A stretch of 64,000 nucleotides of DNA, from contig AP025040.1 in the NCBI GenBank assembly GCA_036186865.1, positions 44,518,321 through 44,582,320 on the forward strand, written 5' to 3'. Under the pieces are notes generated by a model that saw only the letters and a list, made by a program, of their open reading frames with translations, ran no database searches and had not been told where the DNA came from. Origin of the DNA: Eustoma russellianum. Lineage: Eukaryota; Streptophyta; Magnoliopsida; Gentianales; Gentianaceae. Position numbers and translations under genes: made by a program. This document shows, in pieces, positions 1 to 10,616 of the stretch (its first letter is position 1; each line of letters starts with the position of its first letter).

Positions 1-253
1 TCAAGACGGAAAAGCATGATGAAGAAAGGAAAGGGTTTTATTGGAAGCTGACACAAACACAAAGGAATGGGAAAGCGGGATGAGGTGGGATGCCGTGGGA
101 CCCATGTTTGCATCCCCCTGGGATGTGTTGTGTTGTGTCATGCTGAGTTTTTGAGATTATCCGCGATAAGCCCGAGTCCTCACCTGCAGCTTTTAGGCAG
201 AGGACAATGCCGTTGACCAGGGACCAAAACAAAATATAATCTTCTAGCCCCTC

Positions 254-978
254 CATCTCAAATGTTTTAAAAAAGGTTAAACCTAGTAAGTAAGAGTTTC
301 TACCATCTTCGGTCTTACAGATTACATCATCATCATCATCTAGATCCATTATATTTTAACAACAGCAAAAGCTATCGCTAGAGTCTGGAGAGGGTAAGTG
401 GTAGGCATACAATACCTCTGTCCCACTGCTTTCAGTGAATCAGAGTATGTAAGGATGTAAATCAGGTTCCCAAGGCTAACTAGTAGAAGTTTATCATAGC
501 ATAGGGACATCACAAGGAGCCATTGGCACCGAAGTAACAACCGACGGGCTGGCCTGTCTGCCTATCAGGTCAATCCACGGGCCAATAAAGCTCACACACT
601 ATGCAGCTAGCCTAGAGGGGTTCAAACATTCTTGCATTCGGCAAGGTTCGAACCTCTGACATTCTTTTCGAAACCTCTTACCTGAAACCAATCAGAGTAT
701 GTAAGGATGTAAATCAGGTTCCCAAGGCTAACTAGTAGAAGTTTATCATAGCATAGGGACATCACAAGGAGCCATTGGCACCGAAGTAACAACCGACGGG
801 CTGGCCTGTCAGCCTATCAGGTCAATCCACGGGCCAATAAAGCTCACACACTATGCAGCTAGCCTAGAGGGGTTCAAACATTCTTGCATTCGGCAAGGTT
901 CGAACCTCTGACATTCTTTTCGAAACCTCTTACCTGAAACCATTGAGATATGTCCTGGAGACATCTCAAATGTTTTAA
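254..978 (-). mobile_element. tRNA-derived SINE with 17-bp target site duplication
   Basis: The same 17-bp sequence, CATCTCAAATGTTTTAA, occurs at 254-270 and 962-978 and brackets the insert. Read on the minus strand, the insert starts with a degenerate Pol III A box (TATCTCAATGG) followed 44 nt later by a B box (GGTTCGAACCT). That is tRNA-like spacing and marks the head of a tRNA-derived SINE. The body carries an internal 252-bp tandem duplication, so the insert is about twice the length of other copies. Related copies lie at 24388-24664, 39782-40020 and 37134-37380. Confidence 0.8.
439..942. repeat. 252-bp tandem duplication inside the SINE
   Basis: Positions 439-690 and 691-942 are almost identical copies; the only difference I found by eye is one base in the CCTGTCTGCC/CCTGTCAGCC stretch. 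The second minus-strand unit lacks the first bases of the SINE head. This points to local duplication rather than two separate insertions. Confidence 0.95.
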
Positions 979-1667
979 GATTGCAAGAAACGATCCGGTC
1001 TTTTTTTGATTCTCGATAAATATGGGAGTCTAATACGTCGAAAACGTCTTTTTATTATATTAACTAAAAAATCATAGAAGTAATAATTAAAAAGATGGTA
1101 CAAACACTTTTGACAACTAAATATTTTTACTTTTTAAAAACATACATTATTGTTAGAATAAACCAAAATAGAAACTAGAACAACATTTTTAAGACTGAGA
1201 GAGTACTAATTTTGTTTTCATGTTTCTAATCTACCATTTGGTATGGTAATTATTATTACGATTCTGGACATTAAATTATGATCATATTTTAATTTATTTG
1301 ATTTAAATCATGTCATTTAACAAAATTGACACAAGAATAATCAATAGTAAATATGATACAACATTAAGTGTGATAATCGTTTTGATCATCACAATGCATT
1401 TTTAGTTTGAAAATAAAATATTTTCAAAAGTTGTGTCATTGTTTTATCTAAAATTATTTCTTTTGCATAGATGAAATACAAAAAATATATTAACTTTAAT
1501 GTGATATGTTTAAAGTCAGGGATTACAATTATAATTACGATATCAAGTGGTAGATAACATATCTAGTTTCGGAAAGGAGAAAAAAACTCTAACATGTCTA
1601 ATAATAAGATTGCATCATGTGTGTTAAAATTTATGAAATTAGTGCTACATAATAAAATAAAATTTAG
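979..1667. other. AT-rich intergenic stretch
   Basis: No coding region, RNA gene or clear repeat is visible. The stretch is strongly AT-rich with frequent stops in all frames. Confidence 0.6.
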
Positions 1668-1832
1668 TAGAGTCGGGGGTCTCACTGGAAGCAAGCTCTC
1701 TATCCTTTGGGACGGATGTATCGTTTGATTGTCTCTCACCCTCCTCAGACCCTAACGGTAGCGTTTGATGTCGTTGGTATATATGATGTCGTTGGTATAT
1801 GTTGAGTATGATTGTTGTTGTTGTTATTGTAA
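1668..1832 (+). repeat. SINE 3'-part with TTG tail
   Basis: A block containing CTCTCTATCCTTTGGGA and GTCTCTCACCCTCCTCAGA ends in GTTGTTGTTGTT, a TTG-type tail seen in several plant SINEs. Similar blocks lie at 2018-2135, 27390-27475 and, inverted, at 38531-38636. No tRNA-like head is visible, so these are probably 5'-truncated. Confidence 0.5.
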
Positions 1833-2017
1833 TCTACTACTATTATTTTGTTGACCTTACACTTTTTTGTTTTTGTCTTTGTCTTTCATTATATATGCAT
1901 ATACATGTTTATAACTATTTTTATATGAGAAACTTTCTATTTGTATTTACTAAATTCCTTCACTAACACTCTAGCACATCATATCTCTATTATTGTGTCA
2001 TCTATACATATATATAT

Positions 2018-2135
2018 ATAGAGTCGGGATCTCATTGGAATCAAACTCTCTATCCTTTGTGATAGAACTATTTTTTACCTGACTCCCACCATACTCAGAC
2101 CTTAATAATAGCTTTTATTATCGTTATAATATATT
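2018..2135 (+). repeat. Diverged copy of the 1668-1832 repeat
   Basis: It shares GAGTCGGG, the CTCTCTATCCTTTG block and the ACTCAGACCTTAA block with the upstream copy. It is more diverged and its tail has decayed. Confidence 0.5.
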
Positions 2136-2415
2136 GGGAATATGTTATGTGTCGTGTGTGCGTTGTATAATGTGACTCGAGTTTAAATATTGGTAAGAGA
2201 ATACAACATATATTATAAAATTAATCAACTATTATTATTTTGTTGTATCATGTGACTTGGAATTTAGATATTGATCAGAAAAAGGAGATGCTTGACTGCT
2301 AAGGTAAAGATTAGCAGGAATAGCTGTATTTGGCCAATATAATTGGATAAGATAAAGATAAATTCATGTTATTCATCTCAGATAAATGCATGCTCATGAA
2401 CCTTATCAAATATAT

Positions 2416-2590
2416 AACAACAATAACAATATTACCTCATTGCCTTAAGGACTTTTATCTATGGCGGGATATGGGAGATCGGATGTACACAACCATACCC
2501 ATGGTTAGAAACATACAGAGGTTGTTTCCCGATGACCCGCAACTGCTACTTTACAATATAAGAAGCGCAACCAATTTAGTGAGTCATTTT
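2416..2590 (+). repeat. Dispersed SINE-like repeat (CAA-start family)
   Basis: It starts with ACAACAATAACAATATTACC and contains CATTGCCTTAAGG, a GGATGTACACAACCATAC block and GTTTCCCGATGACCC. Seven other copies of this family are in the window: 6205-6345, 19480-19532, 21000-21105 (inverted), 23203-23345, 26751-26875, 50706-50842 and 59256-59385 (inverted). The inverted copies end in TTG repeats, so the minus-strand reading is probably the 3' end of a SINE. Confidence 0.55.
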
Positions 2591-2666
2591 GCTTTATTCC
2601 ACCATATCCAAAGTCAAATAAGATTGTGTCATTGACTCTACTGAAAATGGAAAGGAACCTTATCAA

Positions 2667-2671
<5 letters not shown>

Positions 2672-2732
<61 letters not shown>
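2672..2732. repeat. (TA)n(CA)n microsatellite
   Basis: An uninterrupted TA run is followed by a CA run. Confidence 0.98.
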
Positions 2733-2733
<1 letters not shown>

Positions 2734-2805
2734 TTTTTTAAAATGCAAATAATAACAGTCTCTGTTAAAGTATTAATCGAGCATGTTTGAATACTCTAAG
2801 ATAAT

Positions 2806-2945
2806 CAAATATATCCGAGCCGAGCCCGATCACTCTGAAACATTTCAAACCGAGTTCAAACAATTATGAAACATGCTCAAGTTATCTCGAGCCGAGCTCA
2901 AGCATGACTAAATTTTTAAAATGCTTGGCTCGGCTCGGCTGCAGC
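2806..2945. repeat. GAGCCGAGC-rich repeat fragment
   Basis: Repeated CGAGCCGAGC / GGCTCGGCTCGG motifs match the style of the elements at 25581-25816 and 26030-26302. It is probably a remnant of a hAT-like non-autonomous element; the ends are not clear. Confidence 0.4.
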
Positions 2946-3660
2946 CTAGTTGTAACCTTCGAAAAAGATACAAAAGGTAAAGAAGGGGGTAAATGATTAG
3001 ATCATATGAAGGCTTCCATTTAATCTAGCAGTAAAAGTTAGAAATGTTAATAAAGAAACAAGAATTTGGAGACCATTCTACTCGTACCACATTTATAAAG
3101 ATTAGAGTATAAACTTGTAATACAACATTCAATCTAAATAAAATAATGTTACACTTAAAACAACACACATTATCATACACGTCATTCTAAGACAATGAGT
3201 TAATATTATTGTATTCATTTTTCTGTACATATGAGATACTTTTTTTTTCCAAATATAAGTGACACATTTGGTAATTAATAAAGGTATATACATATGATGT
3301 GATGGAATGATGTGTCTTGTTTATCATCCCACTTGATTTGGAAATTTCCAGGAAAAACTTGAATGTCGTTCCTTATCCAATGGATAAAAGGATTATACTC
3401 AACATATAAAACTGCTAATGACTTTGTCGACTTTTTTTTTTGCCTTAATTACTGTATGAATTTTATAAATGACTTTGTTCTTTTTGTGAACATTAAAGAA
3501 AATATTATGATTAGGACAAACTAATCTTCACCGTTTAAAATTCTTGGGCGCCCAATCAATATAACTTTAAGACAAATATTATGGTGTGATTGACCGAACA
3601 AGTGATATAAAAGAGCATAAGTATACCATGATTCAAAACATATTCCAAATCCGTACAAGA
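2946..3660. other. AT-rich intergenic stretch
   Basis: Nothing recognisable on either strand. Confidence 0.6.
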
Positions 3661-3860
3661 CAAGCTTGGGATGGGCCTACCTCCATCCCTAGAGGAGACG
3701 TATGAGGCAGAAGCTCCACATACGGTTTTGAAGCCGAGCTCGCCGATAACTTCTAGTTAGTTCAGTGAATAAGATGGATAGAGAAGGTATCATAATGCTA
3801 CAATTCTCGGGGTGCGTACAAGGCCCTTCTTCTATTTAGTTCCAGCTTGGAAGAACATGT
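3661..3860 (+). pseudogene. Possible organelle-derived fragment with group II intron domain V-like hairpin
   Basis: Positions 3695-3728 read GAGACGTATGAGGCAG...CACATACGG, a 34-base hairpin like the near-invariant domain V of plant organellar group II introns, followed by GAAGCCGAGC. The first stem base pair block carries AGA where functional domain V has AGC, so it is decayed. The surrounding bases have the style of mitochondrial or plastid intron DNA, and I infer an old organelle-to-nucleus transfer. The outer boundaries are approximate. Confidence 0.45.
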
Positions 3861-4208
3861 GCATGATGCAAGTTATATGATAAGAATTGTTCCACATTTA
3901 TTGTGTTTAAAAAAAGATAGATTCATATGATGATGAGATATCACATAATGTTTTAAGGTTTAAATCAATGTGGATGTCACCTCGTATTAGTCAACTATTA
4001 GAATTTTAACATCATATAAGAACATGAATGACAAATATTTTCTACTCACGGAAGAACGTGATTCTACTATGTAGTAATAAGTTTAGGACTCACTTGTTTG
4101 TGAATTGAAATAATTGACATTACTACGTATCAATAGATTTCTTTATCACTTCAAATATGAAAACCACTCTCAATAAGGTCTTGCTCAAGTAGCTAGAGCG
4201 GATGTCTC

Positions 4209-4348
4209 AAAATTAAGAAATCGTGGTTTTAATTAAAATTGTATAAAAACAAGGATATTTGTACGTAATATAGTTGGTAAAATTAAGAAATCTTGGTTTT
4301 AATTAAAATTGTATAAAAACAAGGATATTGGTATGTAATATAGTTGGT
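4209..4348. repeat. 70-bp tandem duplication
   Basis: Two adjacent 70-bp units start at 4209 and 4279 (AAAATTAAGAAATC...). They differ at only a few positions. Confidence 0.9.
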
Positions 4349-4594
4349 ATGTATCCTAGTGATTTGTTTCATGCACAAAAGAAAATTGACCTGGAAGATG
4401 AAACCATTGATCCATCGGCTACTGTCTTTTTCAGGTGGAAACAAAATGGGATACTCTCAACTCTAATCAATGAAAACAATGACGAATGGCGTGAGACTTT
4501 TGTTCACGCCGTAAATCAACACAGATTCATATATGCCGGTCTAGATTCTCTCACGGTAAGAGACAATAACAAAAGACCACGCGATATATGGTAA

Positions 4595-6204
4595 CGAAAA
4601 CAGTTGTAAAATTGATTGAAAGATAATCAACAGAAAAACGTGAGACTAGATACAGATCACTTTCACAGGATGTTGAGGGATCCGTAATGGTGATACGCAT
4701 ACGCCCGACACAAGTTTGCGCCTGTCAAATTCCAATCTCCACACTCTTACTCAAGGACCGCGATTGTTTATCCATTAATTTGCACCAATAATTGATGTCG
4801 TATCAGCAGCATATTATAAAAACTTTCAATCACTAGCGGGACAAGTATCTCTGCTTCAAATTTTATCACATCTTGTCGCGAGTTTGGTTCGTATTTGGAT
4901 ATCGGAATCGAAATCGGATTGACTATGACAGTGTATGAGTTTGACAGTATATGAGTTTGGACGTAAAAATCATATTTGTTTAGTATTGAACTGGGAATGA
5001 ATATGATTGCCATCGATGGTGTTTGGAACGTATTGGAATTAAAATGTTTATTGAAGGTGGGCGGCCGGAAATTGGCCGGAAAAATTTGACCGGCCGAAAT
5101 AGTGTCCAGCCGACGGATGACGGCAGGCCAACGGTGGCGACGGTGTTGACCGACAGGGGCCTTTGACCGGCCTGTTTGACCATTAGGGGTGAATGGGGGC
5201 AACCATGGTGGGTTGAGGGTAAGAAGCTCGAAACTCATACCCCATATTATATCTCATATTGAAAGACAGGGGAAATAGCATATAAAAAAACGATATTCAT
5301 TACCAAATACTCAATATCAATCTGAAACTCATACCTCCAATTTTAACAACCAAACAACGTGTATGTGTTTGGAGTCTCTCCAAACCCATACTTTTAATGA
5401 AGAAACCCTCAACCAAACACCCCTTAAATCGTTTATTAATATAATGTCATATATATTAATTTAGAAAAAACTGAATACGATAGCATTCTCCCGATCACAT
5501 GTACGTATTAGAAGATGAAATCTAAGATTTGTTAGAAGCTCTTTTCCTGCACAAGCATGGATACGTAATCATTATATACTCATCAAATGATACATGGAAA
5601 CGCGTATAAACGCATATATGTTTATACACATATACAAAAACATAGAAGTACTTGTCCATATAGATTCAATTTCATCACAAAAGAATAGAAGGCAACACGT
5701 ATAAATGCTTTACTCAATAGAAGTATGGCACTTGTAACTCTGTAAACTCTTTTATTTACATATGAAAAGGCACGCAAATAGATTTGGAATTATCACGAAG
5801 TAAAGTATAGCACATACATATTCATAGTCATAGATGAATAAAAGATTTTAAACATTATACTACCTCCGAACTTTGAAGAGCAGACAAGTCATTTATCTTA
5901 TTACATACTAGGTCCAAGTTAAATCAAACACCAACGAGCTAGGTTATTACATACTTTATGATTACACAACTTAATTGCTTGTTTGTTACTTGTGTTCTGA
6001 TCTTTTGTGCCTATGGTGCATTAATCCGTAGCGTCGTTAACATACTTGAGAAGTGAAGTGTTACTACACATTGCAAAATATAAATTTCATAGTATGGCCT
6101 TACAGTAAACGCCTATAAAGTTGCATTCTTCAATTCGACTGTTTTCCTAATACATGGATCAAATTGAAAAGATCACTAAAAAATAGTGTAAAGCTATGAC
6201 ATTC
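4595..6204. other. Intergenic stretch
   Basis: No supported gene. A GC-richer part around 5055-5180 has repeated GGCCGG motifs. The long minus-strand open frame there has no recognisable domain. Confidence 0.5.
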
Positions 6205-6345
6205 ACAACCACAACTTTACCCTATTGCCTTAGAGGCTCCCGTATAGCATGATATGGGATGGTCGTATATACGCAACCATACACCATACACATGTATTAG
6301 AAATGCACAGAGTTTGTTTCCTAATGATCCATAATAAAAATTTCG
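6205..6345 (+). repeat. Dispersed SINE-like repeat (CAA-start family)
   Basis: Contains CCTATTGCCTTAGAGGCTCC, ACGCAACCATAC and GTTTGTTTCCTAATGATCC, matching the copy at 2416-2590. At about 6430-6500 it is followed by a fragment of the SINE family found at 24388 (CTACCTGATTTACATCCCTA, GACAGAGACTC). Confidence 0.55.
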
Positions 6346-6549
6346 TCAACTTCTACTTCACAATGTAAGAATCGCAGTCAATTTAGTAGTTCATTGATAG
6401 CACAGGAGTGGAGCTCCTGCTAGCGGGCCGTTGACTACCTGATTTACATCCCTACACTACCATTGAGACTAGGTGTGACAGAGACTCTTACTGGTTGGGG
6501 TTCAACCTTTTTCTTTTCTTTCTTCTTTTGGGTTGGGGTGTCTTGGGGG

Positions 6550-7172
6550 TAGGGGTGGCAATTTCAGACACGACACGAAACACGACCTGAACCTGACACG
6601 AATTTTTGCGGGTATGGGTATGACCTTAGCGGGTTTTGTGTACAAATCGGGTAAGACCTGAAAGATACCCACCAACGGTGGGTCGTGTCCAGGTATACCC
6701 GCGGGTACCCGTTTATACACAAAATTTAAAAAATATGTTTTAAATAAAATTTATAATTAATAAAAAAATAAAATTTTCTAAAAAAAAAGAATACCGCGCT
6801 ACTAAGTAACCCTATTCGGTTTCCCCCTTCCTCCATTCCCAAATCCCATTTCTTTAATCTATTATTGCATATTCAAGTGATTTGCGTTTAAATGACCTTG
6901 TATCAGTAGTCGTTTAAGTACATGAAACGTGAAAAATGCACGAAACCTGAAATTACTTGAAAAATACATGAAATGGCATGTACAGGCCTTAAAATATTTG
7001 TACTTGTCACGTTCGTGGGTATACCCGATACACGACACGAAACCTGACATGTACGGGTTTGGGTATCTACATCCATACACACGAAGCAAACGGATAAGGT
7101 ATGTGTATGACACTTTGATACACGAAACACGAAAAACACGAAACACGATACACGACCTGTTTGACACCCCTA
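6550..7172. mobile_element. hAT-like non-autonomous element with 8-bp TSD
   Basis: The ends are imperfect terminal inverted repeats: TAGGGGTGGCAA at 6550 and ...TTTGACACCCCTA at 7172. An exact 8-bp target duplication, CTTGGGGG, lies at 6542-6549 and 7173-7180. Both features fit the hAT superfamily. The interior is full of ACACGAAACACGA-type repeats and has no transposase ORF, so the element would depend on an enzyme supplied elsewhere. Confidence 0.85.
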
Positions 7173-7180
7173 CTTGGGGG

Positions 7181-7694
7181 CCTTAGGTTCCTTTGAATGA
7201 GATCATGTTGCACCAGTTAGTTGTAGAAATAAAAAGGAGGACGAAACAAAGAAGCTATAGCAACTTCCAATAACGAGTCCATTAAAAAGAAATAACTCAG
7301 CAAGCAAAAGCATGCACTGAAGAAACCAAAAAGTAAACTAAGGAACACATAAGATATACGATCGTGGAAATTCATATTAGTCCACTGCCAACTAGTTAAT
7401 ATTTATTTTTATGACGCAATTTTCATTATGGATCATCGAAAAACAACTTTTTTGTTTCGACACATGAAGATAGTTGAATACATCCGACAATGAATAATGT
7501 TGTTATAAGCATGAAAGCAAAAGATCTGATCATTTGTTATAAATTAAACAAAATCTATCCAAAAAAAATGACCTTCCTCCAAGGTTTTTAGGATACTTTT
7601 TATCCTATAAAAGATAATAAACTATTATAGACAGTTGATGTAGTTTTCAAAAATCAGAAAGTAAAATAACGGACTAATGGTCATGCACCATGGT
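7181..7694. other. AT-rich intergenic stretch
   Basis: Nothing recognisable. Confidence 0.6.
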
Positions 7695-7910
7695 AAAATT
7701 TGCCAGAGGATCTGGATCTATGTACTTGCATAAAAGAATTAGCCTTCCGCGTTTGCACAGGGTCTAGAAAGAGAAGTAGTATCGCTTCGCAATCTGATAT
7801 ACGCAGCTTTACCCTACACTTCGTGCAAGAACTGTTTTCGCTGCTCGAACCCATGACTTTAAGATCACAAAACAACAACCTTGTCAGTTGCTCTAAGGCG
7901 CGCTCTTAAA
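7695..7910 (-). mobile_element. Au-type SINE, degenerate
   Basis: On the minus strand it reads GAGCAACTGACAAGG, then a B-box-like GGGTTCGAGCAGC, then a TAGGGTAAAGCTGCGTATA block and a GACCCTGTGCAAACGCGG-like 3' part. This is the order known for the angiosperm Au SINE family. I found no clear target duplication, so the ends are approximate. Other copies: 27998-28178, 29658-29829 and 39518-39681. Confidence 0.75.
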
Positions 7911-8555
7911 AGGATTGAATGAATAGGGTTAGCAAATACGACGGCAGACAAAAAGAACTAAAAGTACATGTTAAATGATCAAATGGCCTTTAACTTACAG
8001 ATTTTTTACTATGCAGCCAACGGCAACTACCCCTCCCTCCCCCTCCCAGAAAAGGCCCCCTCTTGCGAGGTGAAATGAATGATTCAATCAATTTTTAGAC
8101 GTTTAATCATGAAAATTTGTATACAATAGTAACAATGTAGAAACTAAGTGACAATCAATATTAATTTTGATGATACTCTAAAAGGAAAAAAGACCGGTAG
8201 TTCTTTTGGAGTAACAGTGTCAACAACATACTGTTAGAGAATTTAAGGTTGGGCTTTGGCCCATCGTTGGAGATTGAAGATTTGGGCTTTGGCCCGTTAA
8301 TGAGTGTTGCTAAACTTGGTTGTGCAACGTACTTTGAGCTTAATGAGTTTCCGATAATGATAATCGAAAACTAATGAATCCTTAGTTATCTACGTAACGA
8401 GTGGTTAATGTTAGGATGTGAACTCACTCAATTTTGAGATTGTGTGAATGTGAAATTAATGCTCAAAGTAGATGGAAATGTTGTGGATGGGTGACGTGTC
8501 ACCCGTATGGAGGAATGCCACGTTGGAAGTGTCCATGTGGCGGAAAAAGGCGTAT

Positions 8556-8795
8556 GACGGACATCGATCGATGACATCGATCGATCGATGTCATCGATCG
8601 AAGTGGATCAGAAAGCTTCGATCGCTTGATTGATCGATCAAAGAGAATCAGAGGACATCGATCGATAATTTCGATCGATCGATGTCTCTTAAGTCGATCA
8701 AAATGATCGATTGAAGTACTCTGTCAGACATCAGTCGATCACATCGATCGATCGATGTCACTTCGATCGATCGATGTGATCGATCGAAGTCAGAC
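8556..8795. repeat. CGAT-rich palindromic array in the solo LTR
   Basis: The octamer ATCGATCG and its overlaps occur many times on both strands, separated by GTCA / AGTC-type spacers. Each block is its own reverse complement, so the array can fold into several hairpins. It lies in the U3 part, upstream of the AACGG motifs. Confidence 0.9.
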
Positions 8796-8886
8796 AGCGG
8801 GCTGGATCGTATCTGTTTAAGCTGTTAAGTTTCAAACGTGAAACTAACACTATCCTCCTGTTTAAAATAAGATCAATCTGTTGTGA

Positions 8887-9096
8887 TCTAACGGTGGTGG
8901 GAGAATCAGCTTTAATCTAACGGCCGAGATTTAAACTGTCTTAACCGCTTAACCGAATATGGTTTCCATCTAACGCTCCAGGTTTAAACCTGTTAATCTA
9001 TCTTCGATCTAAAGGCTGAGATTAAACCATCCTAATCTGGATAGGAGGTTTTAATCTAACGGTCTAAATTAAACTTCGGTTTTGATCCAACGGTCA
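8887..9096 (+). promoter_or_regulatory. Cluster of MSA-like AACGG motifs upstream of the LTR TATA box
   Basis: TCTAACGGCC (8916-8925), TCTAACGGTC (9055-9064) and TCCAACGGTCA (9086-9096) match the plant G2/M MSA consensus YCYAACGGYY; the last also fits the extended form ending in A. A near match, TCTAACGGTG, is at 8887. The cluster ends about 30 bp before the TATA box. Binding by three-repeat MYB proteins is inferred only. Confidence 0.5.
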
Positions 9097-9455
9097 CAGT
9101 ACCTTGTTCTCCAACCGACTCCCCTATATAAGAAGGGCTAAGGGTTCATTCATTATACACCTGAAGCATCTCATAAAGCATTCTGCATTCATAGCAATCA
9201 AAGCTTGCATTACGTCCGGGAGAAGTCAGGACACTCTAGCGTTCGAAGTAGTTCGAGTTCAGCAGTGCCGCTCAACTGAACAGGTACCCGTTGTATCCTA
9301 GGAGACGTTTGCTCACACCGGTTGGACACAGTATACCGGAGCAATACGTCTTAAGGACAGAGTCCTCGACTCGCCCCGGGTTTGATTTATTTTATCATTT
9401 CCATACCCACACACTAAACGACTGCGTCTTAGTGCAGGAGTGATTGTCTCCTACA

Positions 9456-9673
9456 CATACTATGGAGTTTAATATTTCTTCGGTTACTATGATTTACCAT
9501 TTGATGAGAAGCAAAAACTACCTATCAGAAACTATCCACTACAAAGCGAGTTCGATCGTACTAAAACCTTTTAAAATGATATATATACATATACATATAT
9601 AGACATACATATATATATATATATATATATATGTTTGTGTGTATATATATTGATGAAGTAGATTAGACTAAAC
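9456..9673. other. Spacer with (AT)n microsatellite
   Basis: It separates the solo LTR from copia element 1. An (AT)n run is at 9608-9632. Nothing else is visible. Confidence 0.8.
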
Positions 9674-10453
9674 TGTTGGGATTAATTCGAGATACGTGTG
9701 ATGCGCATCACGTTGATAAAGTTTATACGAATTAATCATAAGGTGGACGTTATGTATGATAATATTATATGTCACATATGTCACGTAATAATATTAATTG
9801 TTACGTAAAACATCCACACGTTTAGTGATCATCGGGTATACTCGTGGATGTATAGTGTGGTCTAAATGGAAACCCCGAATATGTAGACAGTCATATGGTC
9901 AGAGACCGCGATGGATGGGCTCAAAGTGCAACGACCATAAAGTTACGACATCTGGTCCCCGAGGGGCGACAACCCACGTGTGGCTTGTAGATAATTATTG
10001 GTACAATAATTAAATATTGGATAAGATTTAATGGGAAGATAAGGTTGAGTTTTAAATTTAAGATTAAATTTAAAACCTTATACCTATCAGATCCTTCCCA
10101 TCCCCTCTATATGAAGAACGCTTCATCTCCTCATATCGTAAGAGGCAAAAAAAATCGGTTACAGAGAAGCAAAAGGGAGGGTGTGCCAAATTTTCTATAA
10201 AGTCCACACTGCCTAACCTCTCCATCGGGTAAAGCAGTGAATTGTTGAAACCAGTCAAGGGGTGTATCAACAATTGGTGGGAGGTCGTGAATCCTTGGAT
10301 CACGCCAGATTCTTCATCAGCCGGAGCAGTTGCAGTGTACGTGATCAGATTAACAACGGCAATGGAGCAAGGTATATTTTCCGCATTTTGTTACTTTGTC
10401 CATTGATTCGATTAAACGGTCATATTCAGGGGTTTATTAAATTAAATCCAACA
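9674..10453 (+). repeat. 5' LTR of copia element 1
   Basis: 780 bp, TG...CA ends. A weak TATA-like CTATATGAAG is near 10107. Differences from the 3' LTR that I found: GCGCATCACG/GCGCAGCACG, CGTTTAGTG/CGTTAAGTG, ATAAGATTT/ATAATATTT and GGTCATATT/GGTCCTATT. Confidence 0.97.
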
Positions 10454-10455
10454 AG

Positions 10456-10466
10456 TGGTATCAGAG
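10456..10466 (+). promoter_or_regulatory. Primer binding site for initiator Met tRNA (element 1)
   Basis: TGGTATCAGAG lies two bases after the LTR and is complementary to the 3' end of plant initiator methionine tRNA, the usual primer of plant copia elements. Confidence 0.95.
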
Positions 10467-10616
10467 AAGGCCTAATCGAATCATGTTGTTTATCTGTTCA
10501 TGTTCGTAAAACACAAGTTTTTTGGGGCAAAACGTTTTTTTTTCGGAATAATTTTGGTTAAGAAAAGTTTCAGTTTTCACGTAGTATATATACTTCGGCC
10601 TCAGATGTAATGAAAA

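Larger units (their letters stand above)
8232..9455 (+). mobile_element. Solo LTR (related to the LTR of element 3), TSD CATAC
   Basis: It starts TGTTAGAG and ends CTCCTACA, with an exact 5-bp target duplication CATAC at 8227-8231 and 9456-9460. No internal retrotransposon sequence is attached, which is the footprint of LTR-LTR recombination. A TATA box (CTATATAAG) lies at 9124-9132. A block at about 9289-9362 (GTTGTATCCT, AGTATACCGG, CGTCTTAAGGACAGAGT) is strongly conserved in the LTRs at 51968 and 57873. The rest is diverged, so it belongs to a sister family. Confidence 0.9.

Noticed and set aside
38..349. Minus-strand ORF of 103 residues with an acidic start (MDLDDDDD)
   Set aside because: It overlaps the SINE insert and its target duplication at 254-270, the acidic run comes from a CAT triplet run, and no domain is recognisable.
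4328..4594. Plus-strand ORF of 88 residues (MVCNIVGMYPSDLFHAQ...)
   Set aside because: It starts in a tandem duplication, has no recognisable domain and no flanking exons I can join; possibly a gene fragment, but unsupported.
10262..10561. ORFs in the LTRs of element 1 (also 17643-17837 and 10070-10303)
   Set aside because: Repeated identically in both LTRs and crossing the PBS; they follow from LTR sequence, not from a gene.
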